A stretch of 47,412 nucleotides of DNA from a bacterium (GTDB lineage: Bacteria; Armatimonadota; Chthonomonadetes; Chthonomonadales; Chthonomonadaceae): the NCBI GenBank assembly GCA_021805395.1, contig JAJZFJ010000011.1, forward strand, positions 1 through 47,412, read 5' to 3'. Numbering within the stretch: the stretch's first letter is position 1; every line of letters begins with the position of its first letter. Below are positions 20,202 through 29,627 of the stretch, piece by piece. The translations under genes and the position numbers were made by a program. The notes beneath the pieces were generated by a model. The model made no database searches. It was not told the origin of the DNA and saw only the letters and a program-made list of their open reading frames with translations.

Positions 20202-20885
20202 CTATTCGTTAGTTGCAACCACTCCATTTCTCACTGCCCACACTGCCGCTTGAACTCTGTCGGAAACGCCAATTTTTTCCAAAATATGTTCCACATGTGT
20301 TTTAACAGTGCTCTCTGCAATAAAGAGAATGGATCCTATATCCTTATTTGGCAGCCCGGATGCAACTAAACTTAATACTTCCCGTTCTCTCTCAGAGAGG
20401 GGGCGAATGAGATCTCTGTCTGAAGAGGCATGTTCTTTAAATCCTCTTAATGATTTCTGAAGGTCACTCATACTCAGCAGCGAATCACCATTTATGACTG
20501 AGCGGAGAGCTGACAGCAAATCTTCCTGCCCCACTCCTTTAAGCAGGTATCCCGCAGCACCGCCAGCTATGGCTCTAGCCATATAAGTCGGATTATCGTA
20601 TGTCGTGAGCATTAGTACAGCTATTTTGGGGAAATCTTTTTTTATGGCACTTAGAGTGTCTAAGCCATCTCTCCCTGGCATTCGGATGTCAAGCAATACC
20701 ACATCCGGGTTAAGAGAGCCAACTTTTTCAATCACCTCATTGCCTGAAGAGGCCACTCCCACTACCTCGAACTCGCTTCCATCCAGCATACTCATGATTC
20801 CATCCTGACACATAGGATGATCATCTGCCAGCAAAACAGTGTGAGTAGCTTTTTGGTTCTCTACAGGTTGTGGTTGATTTATCAC
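20202..20885 (-). CDS. NarL/FixJ-family response regulator
   Basis: The protein has 227 residues. The receiver domain has the acidic pair D21-D22 and the phosphoacceptor D66 in DVVLLDIRMPGRDG, with the switch residues MLTTYD and a Lys in YLLKG. The C-terminal LuxR-type helix-turn-helix is clear (LSEREREVLSLVASGLPNKD, then STVKTHVEHILEKIGVSDRV). Its ATG overlaps the TGA of the upstream kinase by four bases, so the two are translationally coupled. It should be phosphorylated by that kinase and activate or repress transcription. Its targets are unknown. Confidence 0.95.
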   Translation of the reverse strand: MINQPQPVENQKATHTVLLADDHPMCQDGIMSMLDGSEFEVVGVASSGNEVIEKVGSLNPDVVLLDIRMPGRDGLDTLSAIKKDFPKIAVLMLTTYDNPTYMARAIAGGAAGYLLKGVGQEDLLSALRSVINGDSLLSMSDLQKSLRGFKEHASSDRDLIRPLSEREREVLSLVASGLPNKDIGSILFIAESTVKTHVEHILEKIGVSDRVQAAVWAVRNGVVATNE

Positions 20886-22483
20886 TTTTCTGTCTCCTCT
20901 ATTCTAAATCCATGAGTTGGAAAAATGGCTTTAACAAGTGTTCCATCTTCAGGACTGCTATGTATGCTAAATTGGCCGCCTGCCATAGTAGTTCGTTCTT
21001 GCATGCTGTGTAATCCTATGTGAGAATATCCTTGATTCTGATCACCAGGTGAAAATCCTATCCCCCAGTCTTTCACTGTAAGGTTAATGTGTGATCCCGA
21101 TGCACTATTCACATCATCCTCCCAAAGCATAATTAGGACCTTTTCAGATTTTGCATGTTTTCTGATATTACTCAAAGCTTCCTGTGCAACACGGTATATA
21201 GTGGTCTCAAGGTTTTTATGGAATCGTTTGGTAGAGATATTATGAATCAGTTCAGCATGTTCCCAGCCAGCATGCTGTTTTTCGTCCATTAACAGAACTT
21301 CCAGTGCACCACTTAATCCTAAATCATCAAGCGCAAGGGATCGCAACCCATTTACCAGTCTTCTCGATTCGATAACGGCTGCCTTCAGACATTTCTTGAT
21401 AGCCTCAAATTCCTTCTCTGCCTTTGGTTCATTCACACCTCTTGTACTCTGATATGCCTCAAGATGTGCATGGGATGCCATAACCTGTTGGGCTAGTTCA
21501 TCGTGAATCTCATATGCGATTGCCCTGCGTTCTTCTTCCTGACTCTGTATTAGTGTTCCAATGAGAGCACGAGACTTGGATATCATGTGAAGATTATGGA
21601 TCGCCACAGCTGCGTGAGCACTTAAAGTGGATACGGCTATCTCATCTTTCTCAGTGAACTCTTCGCCTCCAATTTTGTTGGTAAGATACAGACTTCCAAT
21701 TGTTTGATCGCCACGACGAATAGGCACTCCAAGGAAACTATCCATAGATGGATGATTTGGTGGAAATCCAACCGAACTTGGATGATCGCTTAGCTTTTTG
21801 ATGCTGATAGGATGCGAACTTTTAATTAACAGCCCCAGTATTCCTAACCCTTTTGGAAGTTTGCCTATGGCTCTCTCTTCACTATGGCTAAGTCCAGAAG
21901 TCATAAACTCAACTAAACCGTCACCAGATGCATTTGCAACACCAAGCGCAGCGTATTGTGCTTGTGCTAGTTCCTTTGCAGACTCAACAATATGTTGCAG
22001 AGCTTCTCGCCCACTGCTGCTTGCAAGAATATCCAGCGAGATTCGATTTGCCACATCCATGACATAGTGACTCTTGTTAACTGTCTCTTCCAAATTGTGC
22101 AGCCTATCTTCCATATCTAGAGAAGTTTGGATCTCTTTACCATTGCCTAACCATACTTCAGGTTCCCCGTTTTTTCCACATAGTAAAATCCACTCCAGGG
22201 TATACATGCGGTATTCTTTGTTATTCGAAGATCGTAATCTGCAGTTCAGAGCGAAAACTGTACCGGTTGAGAAATGTTCCCTAACAGTCTTTTTAACATT
22301 TTCCAGATCATCTGGATGAACAATGGAAAACAGCTCATCAAGTCCTGCCTGTTCAATCTGCTTCCCTAATAACCCATTGAGCATGTCATTCATAAATATA
22401 AAACTCCCTGACCTGTCTGTAATCCAGGCAAGATAGGGTGTACGATTAATTAGTTGTATCAGACTGTCAGAGTTCAGTGTCAC
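20882..22483 (-). CDS. PAS-GAF sensor histidine kinase (HisKA_3, NarL/DevS type)
   Basis: The protein has 533 residues and no membrane segment, so it is cytoplasmic. A PAS domain covers about 5-115 (LAWITDRSGSFIFMNDMLNG). A GAF domain covers about 145-300 (YAALGVANASGDGLVEFMTS, then FLGVPIRRGDQTIGSLYLTN) and resembles the GAF domains of DevS-like kinases. The dimerisation/phosphoacceptor motif is EERRAIAYEIHDELAQQ with His 327. The HATPase domain ends with VAQEALSNIRKHAKS, DWGIGFSPGD and GLHSMQERTTMAGG. It pairs with the response regulator that overlaps its stop codon. The ligand is unknown; the heme His found in DevS cannot be assigned. Confidence 0.93.
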   Translation of the reverse strand: MTLNSDSLIQLINRTPYLAWITDRSGSFIFMNDMLNGLLGKQIEQAGLDELFSIVHPDDLENVKKTVREHFSTGTVFALNCRLRSSNNKEYRMYTLEWILLCGKNGEPEVWLGNGKEIQTSLDMEDRLHNLEETVNKSHYVMDVANRISLDILASSSGREALQHIVESAKELAQAQYAALGVANASGDGLVEFMTSGLSHSEERAIGKLPKGLGILGLLIKSSHPISIKKLSDHPSSVGFPPNHPSMDSFLGVPIRRGDQTIGSLYLTNKIGGEEFTEKDEIAVSTLSAHAAVAIHNLHMISKSRALIGTLIQSQEEERRAIAYEIHDELAQQVMASHAHLEAYQSTRGVNEPKAEKEFEAIKKCLKAAVIESRRLVNGLRSLALDDLGLSGALEVLLMDEKQHAGWEHAELIHNISTKRFHKNLETTIYRVAQEALSNIRKHAKSEKVLIMLWEDDVNSASGSHINLTVKDWGIGFSPGDQNQGYSHIGLHSMQERTTMAGGQFSIHSSPEDGTLVKAIFPTHGFRIEETEK

Positions 22484-22940
22484 TAAATTCTGCTTCCTTC
22501 TGAATAATTAGATCATCAGTGGCATGGTCGTATCAAATATATTGTTACCACACATTTTATTACTTAGTACGGAATCCGGTATCCCTCTTTAGAAGAGACT
22601 CTGAACTAAAGGAAACGAAAGATATAATCTGCTAAGTGGTAGGGTAACAGAAAATGCAAATAGAAGTCGCTGATTTAAGGATATCATGAATTTCTCTGCG
22701 TTATCTATCCCATTTTGGACGGATTGAGAGATAAACAGGCATGATAGACAGCATCCTATGCTGTCTTCTTCTCAAGCCGAACTGAAGGAAGATGTTAAAT
22801 CAAATGAAAATCCCGATGACTAAACATCGACTTTTAGGTATTATCTAGGTGTAAGATGTCCCTCAGAACACCTTTTCACAAAGATATACTAACTCCCAGA
22901 CTAGCAGCTTATGATATCAACTTTCTCAAGGAGATAGACA
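22484..22940. other. Divergent intergenic region with one strong hairpin
   Basis: AT-rich spacer between the kinase gene and the gene at 22941. A perfect hairpin lies at 22746-22766 (AGACAGCAT, loop CCT, ATGCTGTCT) followed by TCTTCTTCTC on the plus strand. It could be a terminator for a short unseen transcript or an attenuator. No gene is seen. The last bases hold AAGGAGA, the ribosome site of the next gene. Confidence 0.4.
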
Positions 22941-23714
22941 TTGGTTACCCAGTTCAGACTTCTCAGTTTCTATGGACTTGCATGTTTATTACTTATTGTT
23001 TCTTCAGGATCATCTTATGCTCAAATCTCGCATACTGGTAAAGGCTATCACTTTCGGTTGAAGGCCAGGCAGGGTGAAACCTTCAAATATCAGCTGGCTA
23101 CTCATCAGGAGATGAGCAATACGCCCAGTGAGTTTGGCATGCAGGAAACAAGCATGAGTATGACCATTAAGGCAACTTGTGCACGTATTAATGGCAATTT
23201 GCTTATAATGAAAACCCTGGACAGTCCATATACTATGAATGGTCGTACTTTTGGAAAGTCGACTACTTCAGTTATGAAAATTAAATCAGATGGTGTGGTT
23301 GTATCTCGGGGATATTCCGGGCTTCCAAATTTGAATTTGGAAAAACTGTACAGTTATACTCTCCAACCGGGCAAAACTTACAATTTACCGGTATCAATTA
23401 GAAGTTCAAGCAGGTCCAGTGTCAAGGTGATAGAGCATGAAACAGTAAAGCTTTTGGGATTTACTCATTATAAAGGACATCAATCAGCCAGACTCCAGAT
23501 GAATTTTAAAAACACTGTGACAATCAAAATGAAAGGCGTGAATACTGCGGTTTCACAAGCAAGTGGAACTGAAACTGCACTAATTTCGGTGACAGATGGA
23601 TGGCCAGAGTATATAAAAATTATTTCAAGCTCAACTTCCGAGAATCCTGCACTTAAGAAAAGTAATATTCATGCATCCACTATGACCATGGTAACCATTC
23701 TGGAGAGAGAATGA
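22941..23714 (+). CDS. Secreted protein of unknown function
   Basis: The protein has 257 residues from a TTG start with AAGGAG seven bases upstream. It has a signal peptide (RLLSFYGLACLLLIVSSGSSYA). The mature part is rich in Ser/Thr and alternates polar and hydrophobic residues in a beta-strand pattern (YHFRLKARQGETFKYQLATH, then VMKIKSDGVVVSRGYSGLPN). A recurring theme of Met-rich strands (SMSMTIK, MTMVTILE) suggests a lipocalin- or jelly-roll-like sandwich, but no family is recognised. It has no adjacent same-strand partner. Confidence 0.6.
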   Translation: MVTQFRLLSFYGLACLLLIVSSGSSYAQISHTGKGYHFRLKARQGETFKYQLATHQEMSNTPSEFGMQETSMSMTIKATCARINGNLLIMKTLDSPYTMNGRTFGKSTTSVMKIKSDGVVVSRGYSGLPNLNLEKLYSYTLQPGKTYNLPVSIRSSSRSSVKVIEHETVKLLGFTHYKGHQSARLQMNFKNTVTIKMKGVNTAVSQASGTETALISVTDGWPEYIKIISSSTSENPALKKSNIHASTMTMVTILERE

Positions 23715-23928
23715 CACATGTCAACGAAGTAGTAAAACACTAACAACTGGCTTCTATCCAGACTCAGAAGTGTTACAATATCAATGTATCTGTACAGCAG
23801 GCAATTCGGTTACACACATAATATGAGCTAGCCAATGATCCATTAGGTAAATGATTTTCAAATAGTCAGAGTAACTCTCAATTACCAAATATCAGGTTGA
23901 TATTTTCATTACAGATATCCACGGCATC

Positions 23929-25302
23929 CTAGTGCACGAGCTCGGGACGAAGTGTAATCATCTGTTCAACTGCTGCATTCGGACAGCTGTTGGCATGCAT
24001 CACAATTTCCACAACCGGTGGTTGGCTATGCTTAGTTAAGACGTAGGTATTTCGTGAGTATTTTATCATCAGGGACTGAGATTTCTGCGGCCACATTCGT
24101 AGGGTTCCAATGAACGGCAGACTTTTTTTGCCAGTTATTGAAGCCGTAACATCCTCATGATTAAGGAAGAAACGCAAGTTCCAGGCGGCAATATTTCCGA
24201 TAATCTTGGTTGAAAGTGTTGGGCAATAGTCCATGGATACGCTGGAATTATGCAGTACAAGTCTGATGCTGTTATGTGCAGAGGCATTTTTAAATGGGAT
24301 TCTTATCACCTCTGATCTTTTATATCCTGCTGTACTATCAACCGCTTGCTTCTGATTTATCACTTCTAACGTATCATCATGCTGAGGGTCATCGAGGTGG
24401 TGGAGAAGCCAGTACGCCATGCCTGTAATGGTGTCTGCTGGATGACCACTTGCATCGGTTTCCGGAAGTGTTGGCGTAGACGTGGCGTATTCAAATACAA
24501 TCCACATATCAGGAGAAGCATCAGCATCTTCATGCTGTCGAACACATTGCTGTGCTGTCTTTAGCCATAAAGATAATGGATCCAGGTTATAAGGTGTAAC
24601 CATCACGGCAGCGAGCTTATGCAGAGTGTGTGCATATTTCACGATGGAAAAACTACCCTGCTGCATCTGCCCCTGGTTGGCAAGCCATAAGCTCAAGGGG
24701 CCGTCTGTTGACATACCTGCTGTATGAGCCATACACTTTCGCATGTAAGTGGCTTCCGGATTACTGCTCAAAATGTCTCCACTTATAGTCCACGGACCGC
24801 ACTGTGTAAGCACAGGTCGAATCTTGTTCGCCGGCATTCCAATATGCTCCAGATCTGAAAGCTTATCACTATCCACACCATAGTTCAAGCTGGCATAAGG
24901 AACTGTAAATCCACCGCGAAGAAGTGCCTCTAACTCATGTCTTTCCAGTGACCTGCTAAACTGCCCTCCATCAGGAAATCCACCTAACCCTGTGTTACGT
25001 GAATCGGATTCATAGTAGGCATCCTTATGTGTCATTTCTGAGCTCAGCAAATAGAAGTCACTCGGTCCCAATCCAAGTAAATTAATGAAGTTAATATAGA
25101 ATCCAGATGCATGTTGTCTCACAAAGTCCCATAGTTTAGGGTTTTTGCTCATTGCCCTCCAGCCGTTAGAAGAGCCTATCCAGACTTGTTGTGCATTGGC
25201 GGGATATTCACTGCAGCAAATCACAGTTAAGGACAACAATAATAGAAACTTCCATAAATGCTTGCAGTGGTGACTGTAGGATTCAACTTCGTGAGGTGTC
25301 AA
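23929..25302 (-). CDS. Large secreted protein of unknown function, possibly barrel-like
   Basis: The protein has 457 residues from a TTG start; GAAGAG lies five bases upstream. A hydrophobic segment (LWKFLLLLSLTVICCSEYPA) ends in ANA and looks like a signal peptide. The mature part begins QQVWIGSSNGWRAMSKNPKL and contains segments typical of an alpha/beta barrel glycosidase or polysaccharide-acting protein (GFYINFINLLG, PVLTQCGPWTISG, DMWIVFEYATSTPTLPE, MAYWLLHHLDD). The C-terminal 150 residues look like beta sandwiches. No catalytic residues can be assigned, so the enzyme idea is speculation. Confidence 0.6.
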   Translation of the reverse strand: MTPHEVESYSHHCKHLWKFLLLLSLTVICCSEYPANAQQVWIGSSNGWRAMSKNPKLWDFVRQHASGFYINFINLLGLGPSDFYLLSSEMTHKDAYYESDSRNTGLGGFPDGGQFSRSLERHELEALLRGGFTVPYASLNYGVDSDKLSDLEHIGMPANKIRPVLTQCGPWTISGDILSSNPEATYMRKCMAHTAGMSTDGPLSLWLANQGQMQQGSFSIVKYAHTLHKLAAVMVTPYNLDPLSLWLKTAQQCVRQHEDADASPDMWIVFEYATSTPTLPETDASGHPADTITGMAYWLLHHLDDPQHDDTLEVINQKQAVDSTAGYKRSEVIRIPFKNASAHNSIRLVLHNSSVSMDYCPTLSTKIIGNIAAWNLRFFLNHEDVTASITGKKSLPFIGTLRMWPQKSQSLMIKYSRNTYVLTKHSQPPVVEIVMHANSCPNAAVEQMITLRPELVH

Positions 25303-25535
25303 ATTACTCTTCTTTCTGTTGCAATAGCTGTTTGTTAGTATTGTCGTTTAAACTTTATGTTTTAATTGTCAAATTCCTTCAAGGTATCAGACAATGTTGA
25401 GGGGGGAGCTGGTCTGGAAACAAGGATATAGGTTCATTATTAATGAGTTGGAATTATAGTGATAGTAAAACATTGGCCTGGTGCAGTGCAGAGGCAGTCA
25501 ATGCACACTGAATATAACAAACCTTCATTGAGCTG

Positions 25536-26168
25536 TCAGGAGGGATCCACACTCTTCAAAATGAATTCTGCAGCCTCAGTATCATTATGCGCTTGTCGAT
25601 GGATTAGAAGTTCAGCAATCTTCAGACGATGATCGCTGCTTTTATTTCCACCAAACTTAAATTTCGCTCGAACTTCGGTTACGGTGAGTTTAAGCCCTCT
25701 AATTGCCCCTAAAAAAGGACCATACGGTAACATATCCTCTTTAACAGGGGCATGCCCTCCTTCAGGCTGAAAATGATCTAACTGCAGGGTGAGTATGTGT
25801 GCAATGTCTGCAGCGTCATCCAGAATCTCCGTTTTGCACACAGCCTGAACAGCGGCGTAATAGCTGGTAGGAATACCGTCCTGCAGGTTCTGGTTTGTGT
25901 TAGCATTCCATGATGTGGGGATATAGGTATAGACGCCATATACACTTAGAATTGCAAGTGACTTCTCTTTTAAAGCTTCCCAAATAGGGTTATCGAATGC
26001 AAAATGGAGGCTAACGGTATTGTTACCATCAAAGTGAAAATGTGTAGGTGCAACAAGAGGAAGCTCTCGATTGATACCCGGGGCAATTATCTCTCCAAAA
26101 TCATGTGTAAGTAAAAACTGTTTCCACTCGTTCTCGTCTGACACGCTGTCTGATTGGCGGATTAACAT
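25536..26168 (-). CDS. PaiB-like FMN-binding protein
   Basis: The protein has 210 residues, near the usual size for PaiB-type FMN-binding split-barrel proteins, annotated as negative transcriptional regulators. The strand SLHFAFDNPIWEAL, then AILSVYGVYTYIPTSW, IPTSYYAAVQAVCKTEIL and the C-terminal LTVTEVRAKFKFGGNKSSDH follow the family's order of motifs (NPxW, xYVSPSWY, VPTWNYxxVH, E(I/V)xxxExKFKLxQN). The N-terminal part is more divergent and lacks the usual HLP motif. The start has AGAGGTG upstream. It could be an FMN- or flavin-dependent oxidoreductase rather than a regulator. It is a single gene. Confidence 0.65.
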   Translation of the reverse strand: MLIRQSDSVSDENEWKQFLLTHDFGEIIAPGINRELPLVAPTHFHFDGNNTVSLHFAFDNPIWEALKEKSLAILSVYGVYTYIPTSWNANTNQNLQDGIPTSYYAAVQAVCKTEILDDAADIAHILTLQLDHFQPEGGHAPVKEDMLPYGPFLGAIRGLKLTVTEVRAKFKFGGNKSSDHRLKIAELLIHRQAHNDTEAAEFILKSVDPS

Positions 26169-26237
26169 CCAGCACCTCTTACAATGAGTTCAATTCCAAT
26201 AGGTACATTCAGGCTTTCAAATGTCCATACATTAAAA

Positions 26238-26272
26238 CAGTATCTCTTTTCTTGTACTGAAAAGAGATACTG
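26238..26272 (-). terminator. Rho-independent terminator
   Basis: A perfect 13-bp stem (26238-26250 with 26260-26272) and nine-base loop lies ten bases past the stop of the minus-strand gene at 26282. On the minus strand it is followed by TTTTAATG. Confidence 0.85.
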
Positions 26273-26281
26273 TAATCAATA

Positions 26282-26767
26282 CTAAAGACCTGGAATATGA
26301 ATAGGAACGTCTTTAATATTATAGCCATTCTTAAGTGCTTCACTATGCAGTGAGGTGACTGAGGTGCCAAGAGCGGCAATGGAAGCAGCATCAAACTTAT
26401 GTGCCTTCAGACTTTTTCCTTCACTCTCCAGTCCAGACTGAAGCTTATCTATCAAGCCTGCTAATTTGTGAAGTGTTGGGCTTTTGCTCACATGTGCAAG
26501 ATGATCCGCAGCCTTCACCCTGTTCACAACAAAGAGAAGTGCCATTCCACCTTTAACCATGGCTTTGATGTGATGGGGTTCCGATGTCTTGAAGCTGCCA
26601 GCCTTGTAGGGGTTCCACACCCAATGATGGAAGGCGAAGAATGCCACGCCTAAATCAGTAACAAAGCGGGTTTTGTCCAGGAACGCCTGGGAAGGTTTCA
26701 GTGCACCTACGGCGAGCATTGTAGCTAGGCCACAGACACATAGCAGATGTGAAACTCTCTTTTTCAT
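26282..26767 (-). CDS. Small secreted protein of unknown function
   Basis: The protein has 161 residues from the ATG at 26767, preceded by GAGGAG; an upstream in-frame ATG at 26851 would put 28 residues before the signal peptide. The leader MKKRVSHLLCVCGLATMLAV ends at SQA. The mature part has FLDKTRFVTDLGVAFFAFHH, WVWNPYKAGSF and a helical C-terminal half with a VNRVKAADHLAHVSKS segment. I do not recognise the family. The aromatic/His-rich FHHWVWNPY motif is distinctive. It has its own terminator and is probably monocistronic. Confidence 0.6.
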   Translation of the reverse strand: MKKRVSHLLCVCGLATMLAVGALKPSQAFLDKTRFVTDLGVAFFAFHHWVWNPYKAGSFKTSEPHHIKAMVKGGMALLFVVNRVKAADHLAHVSKSPTLHKLAGLIDKLQSGLESEGKSLKAHKFDAASIAALGTSVTSLHSEALKNGYNIKDVPIHIPGL

Positions 26768-26984
26768 GTTGCAGTTCTCCTCTATAAATCTCGAGAAATG
26801 GAAACATGCGGAGATTCTCCGCATGTTAGATATTACCCCATGAGTGAACATGTGGTTTCATATAACAGATGAAGAATTTAGTGCGATAAAGCGGATTCTA
26901 TTTTTAGGGAACAGTGGTTCGTAATATTAAGTATAAACCAGAATAATATTTGAAGAGGTGGTTTTTGAACTTAGGAGCAAAATA

Positions 26985-28001
26985 ATGAGAGATGTATCTA
27001 TAGATTTCCTATCGAACTTAAATACAGATACGCAACAACATATTGCACAGAATGATGACGCATATCTCCTGGATGCTTATTCCAATGCAGTTGTTCGGGC
27101 TGTAGAAAGGGTTAGTCCTTCTGTTGCATACATTGAAGCTGAGAGAAATGCGATGAAAGGCGGCACTGCCACCGGGTCTGGCTTTCTGTTCACGCCAGAT
27201 GGTTATCTTCTCACCAATAGCCATGTGGTGCATGATAATACTTCGCTTCGTGTTTCACTACCCGATGGAAGACGCTTCAAAGCAGAGCTTGTGGGAGATG
27301 ATCCCAGAAGTGACCTTGCTGTGATACGCATAGATGGCACCGACCTCATTGCCACTCACCTAGGCAGGTCGTCTGACCTTAAAGCAGGACAACTTGTGGT
27401 AGCAATTGGCAACCCATTTGGATTCCAGCATACTGTTACAGCGGGTGTAGTTAGTGCCTTGGGCCGTACACTTCCTACTGCAGGGGGGCGTCAGATTGAG
27501 GATGTGATCCAGACAGACGCTGCGTTGAATCCTGGCAATTCTGGTGGACCACTGGTGAATTCCAGCGGGGAAGTAATAGGAGTTAATACAGCTACACTCT
27601 CGCAGGCTCAGGGGCTGTGTTTTGCAATTGCGATAGATACTGCCCGTTTTGTTGCAATGAGTCTTATCAAGAATGGAAAGGTACGTCGCAGCTATATTGG
27701 AATAAGTGGCTGTACAGTCAATTTGCCCAGGAAAGTCGTACGGCACTACCACCTAATCAATGAGACAGGTGTTCTTGTGCAGGCGGTGGAACCCGGGTCA
27801 CCCTCCTCAAAAGCAGGTGTTGTGGTGGGGGATGTGCTTCTTGCAATAGATAACAGACCGGTTGGTGGTGTGGATGATATGGTAAGATGCTTAACGCATG
27901 AAAGGATAGGAAAGGAGTGCTCAGTCACTATTCTTCGGCGAACCATGCACACTGCTGAGAGAATCACTATAACAGTTATGCCTGTCGAATCACCAGTCTA
28001 A
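26985..28001 (+). CDS. HtrA/DegP-type trypsin-like serine protease with PDZ domain
   Basis: The protein has 338 residues from the ATG at 26985 (AGGAG seven bases upstream); a GTG at 26958 would add nine residues. The catalytic triad is intact: H80 in LLTNSHVVHD, D110 in SDLAVI and S186 in NPGNSGGPL. A PDZ domain fills about 230-335 (GVLVQAVEPGSPSSKAGVVV). Typical HtrA proteins are exported or membrane-anchored for quality control, but neither start gives a signal peptide or membrane helix: the N-terminus is polar (MRDVSIDFLSNLNTDTQQHI). It may therefore act in the cytoplasm or use a cryptic anchor. It ends near a hairpin at 28029. Confidence 0.92.
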   Translation: MRDVSIDFLSNLNTDTQQHIAQNDDAYLLDAYSNAVVRAVERVSPSVAYIEAERNAMKGGTATGSGFLFTPDGYLLTNSHVVHDNTSLRVSLPDGRRFKAELVGDDPRSDLAVIRIDGTDLIATHLGRSSDLKAGQLVVAIGNPFGFQHTVTAGVVSALGRTLPTAGGRQIEDVIQTDAALNPGNSGGPLVNSSGEVIGVNTATLSQAQGLCFAIAIDTARFVAMSLIKNGKVRRSYIGISGCTVNLPRKVVRHYHLINETGVLVQAVEPGSPSSKAGVVVGDVLLAIDNRPVGGVDDMVRCLTHERIGKECSVTILRRTMHTAERITITVMPVESPV

Positions 28002-28028
28002 TAGGATGCTGTTCCAATATCCATGATT

Positions 28029-28065
28029 CTATCCTGGCAGATGCTCTTTGTGTTTGTCAGGATAG
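28029..28065 (+). terminator. Terminator-like hairpin after the HtrA gene
   Basis: CTATCCTG (28029-28036) pairs with CAGGATAG (28058-28065) across a 21-base loop, followed by TTCTATTT. It lies 28 bases after the stop. Confidence 0.45.
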
Positions 28066-28139
28066 TTCTATTTAAGTGAGGCAGAAATGTTAGGGTTATG
28101 AGTACAATATCTGAGTCATAACGGATTTCAGAGAGAATA

Positions 28140-28484
28140 ATGCATACAAGTTCAATCAAAACAGTCATAAAAGTGCTTGCATTGCTCATAATATCGGCAC
28201 TTCTTGAAGTAGGTGGAGATGCTGGTATTCGAACCGGCTTGCTTGGGAAGAAAGAAGGCTTCCTGCTCGGCGCTCTCATGCTCATCACTTATGGTGTGGT
28301 TGTGAATCTCTCGCGACTTGATTTCAGCAAACTGATGGGCATCTATATAGCAGTTTTCTTTGTGGTAGCCCAGGCGATTTCAGTTGTGGTATTCAAGGAG
28401 AAAATATCTCTGCCTGTCTATATTGGAGGGGCATTCATAATTATTGGTGGATGTGTGATGGCATTCTGGAAAAAGGCTGCCTAA
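28140..28484 (+). CDS. Small four-helix membrane protein, SMR/DMT-like
   Basis: The protein has 114 residues and four hydrophobic helices (IKVLALLIISALLEVGG, LLGALMLITYGVVVNL, LMGIYIAVFFVVAQAISVVV, VYIGGAFIIIGGCVMAFW). Length, topology and a single membrane Glu (E23 in ISALLEVGGDA) match small multidrug-resistance or ArnE-like members of the drug/metabolite transporter superfamily, which work as dimers. The ribosome site is weak (AGAGAG). The substrate cannot be predicted. It is not clearly cotranscribed with the protease, because a hairpin lies between them. Confidence 0.65.
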   Translation: MHTSSIKTVIKVLALLIISALLEVGGDAGIRTGLLGKKEGFLLGALMLITYGVVVNLSRLDFSKLMGIYIAVFFVVAQAISVVVFKEKISLPVYIGGAFIIIGGCVMAFWKKAA

Positions 28485-28856
28485 ATGATCCAACAACTGA
28501 CTATTAGGAGTTGGGTAATGGTGGTAGGAGTGGTTTAGTATGTGTATGTTAGATGATATTGTGTGAATTCGGTTCGTTGTATCATGAGTACTTAATCTTT
28601 TCCCCGAACTTTGAGATGTATTTTGTGAATATCTATGTAGCAAGTCTATTGACATTGCTTCCAGCTCTTGTTATAATACGCCTAACTTTAGAATTCAGAA
28701 AACATCAGCAAACTTCTTAATCCTTACCAGTGATTGAACTATTTACTGCGATATTTCGCTTGTACCGTAGGACCGTGAACCCTAATCCATTGCTGAGGAA
28801 AGATTTAAGTATGGAACTCGAACGGAATTCTGTACTTACTGGGACAATAACAAACC
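28485..28856. other. AT-rich spacer before the three-gene cassette
   Basis: No recognisable gene. A 45-codon plus-strand frame ends at TGA 28865-28867 and overlaps the next gene by 11 bases (reading RRTVNPNPLLRKDLSMELER), but it has no ribosome site and may be a remnant or chance frame. The next gene also lacks a good Shine-Dalgarno sequence. Confidence 0.35.
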
Positions 28857-29627
28857 ATGTTCGATGAACCTCGCTACAGGCAAAACCAATTATCCCTAAT
28901 TCTATTTCCTCCTTCAAAAGATGTTCGCCGCAAAGCGATCCAATTTGAGGAAAAACTGAAAGATATGATGGAGGGTACTGATGGGGGCTATTTTCCGGCT
29001 GTCGTTCACTCTGTACCTGATGAACTAGATCCACAAATACCACGAGTAACCTTTAATTCTGAGCATAGCTTTAGTTCAATTAATATTTCTCAGGCTAGCA
29101 TCGTCCTTACTATAGGATATTCTGATGATTGGCAAACAGAATCAGATAAACGAAATCAGTATATTATGGAGAGGATCCCTGTCCTATTCGGCTTGAAGGA
29201 ATTATTGATTGAGACACAAGTCCTATTTTGTGGTTTTTCATCGTTAGTTCATCTATCAACACTTATGAACGATACAGAGATTATCAGGCATTTGTCAACC
29301 AAATATTTCCACGAATTGAGAGATGATCCACAGATATATGACCTTGAGCTGAAGCGTTCATTTGTGATTGATGATAAGTACTTTAATACTATATCGATTG
29401 CAAATTATAGATCAATTAATTTTGCTTTCAATCCAAATGACATGAATCCGTTGTTAGGAAAGGTCATAGAGCAGGGTATCCAAATTGTTTCAGATTTTAA
29501 TGACAAATATCAGCTATCACAAGGTATGGAGGCCTATCGCTCATCTGAAGAAACAGTTAGACGTGTTGTTGAACTTGCATTAGATTCTGTGCAACAGGAA
29601 GCAATGAGGATTATAGATACCAAATGA
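28857..29627 (+). CDS. TIGR04255-like protein, first gene of a three-gene cassette
   Basis: The protein has 256 residues. A stop lies just upstream in frame, so the ATG at 28857 is the first possible start; no clear ribosome site is seen. The pattern LSLILFPP, then PQIPRVTFNSEHSFSSINIS and IVLTIGYSDDWQ, resembles the opening of the sporadic TIGR04255 family, whose function is unknown. The C-terminal half (SINFAFNPNDMNPLLGKVIE) is mixed alpha/beta and ends in a helix (ETVRRVVELALDSVQQEAMR). It overlaps the next gene by four bases (ATGA), which implies coupled translation. Its AT-rich composition differs from the neighbours and suggests transfer. The family assignment is tentative. Confidence 0.55.
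   Translation: MFDEPRYRQNQLSLILFPPSKDVRRKAIQFEEKLKDMMEGTDGGYFPAVVHSVPDELDPQIPRVTFNSEHSFSSINISQASIVLTIGYSDDWQTESDKRNQYIMERIPVLFGLKELLIETQVLFCGFSSLVHLSTLMNDTEIIRHLSTKYFHELRDDPQIYDLELKRSFVIDDKYFNTISIANYRSINFAFNPNDMNPLLGKVIEQGIQIVSDFNDKYQLSQGMEAYRSSEETVRRVVELALDSVQQEAMRIIDTK

Noticed and set aside
28717-29043. Minus-strand frame of 108 codons
   Set aside because: It is antisense to the start of the TIGR04255-like gene, which has better coding character and neighbours overlapping by 4 bases.
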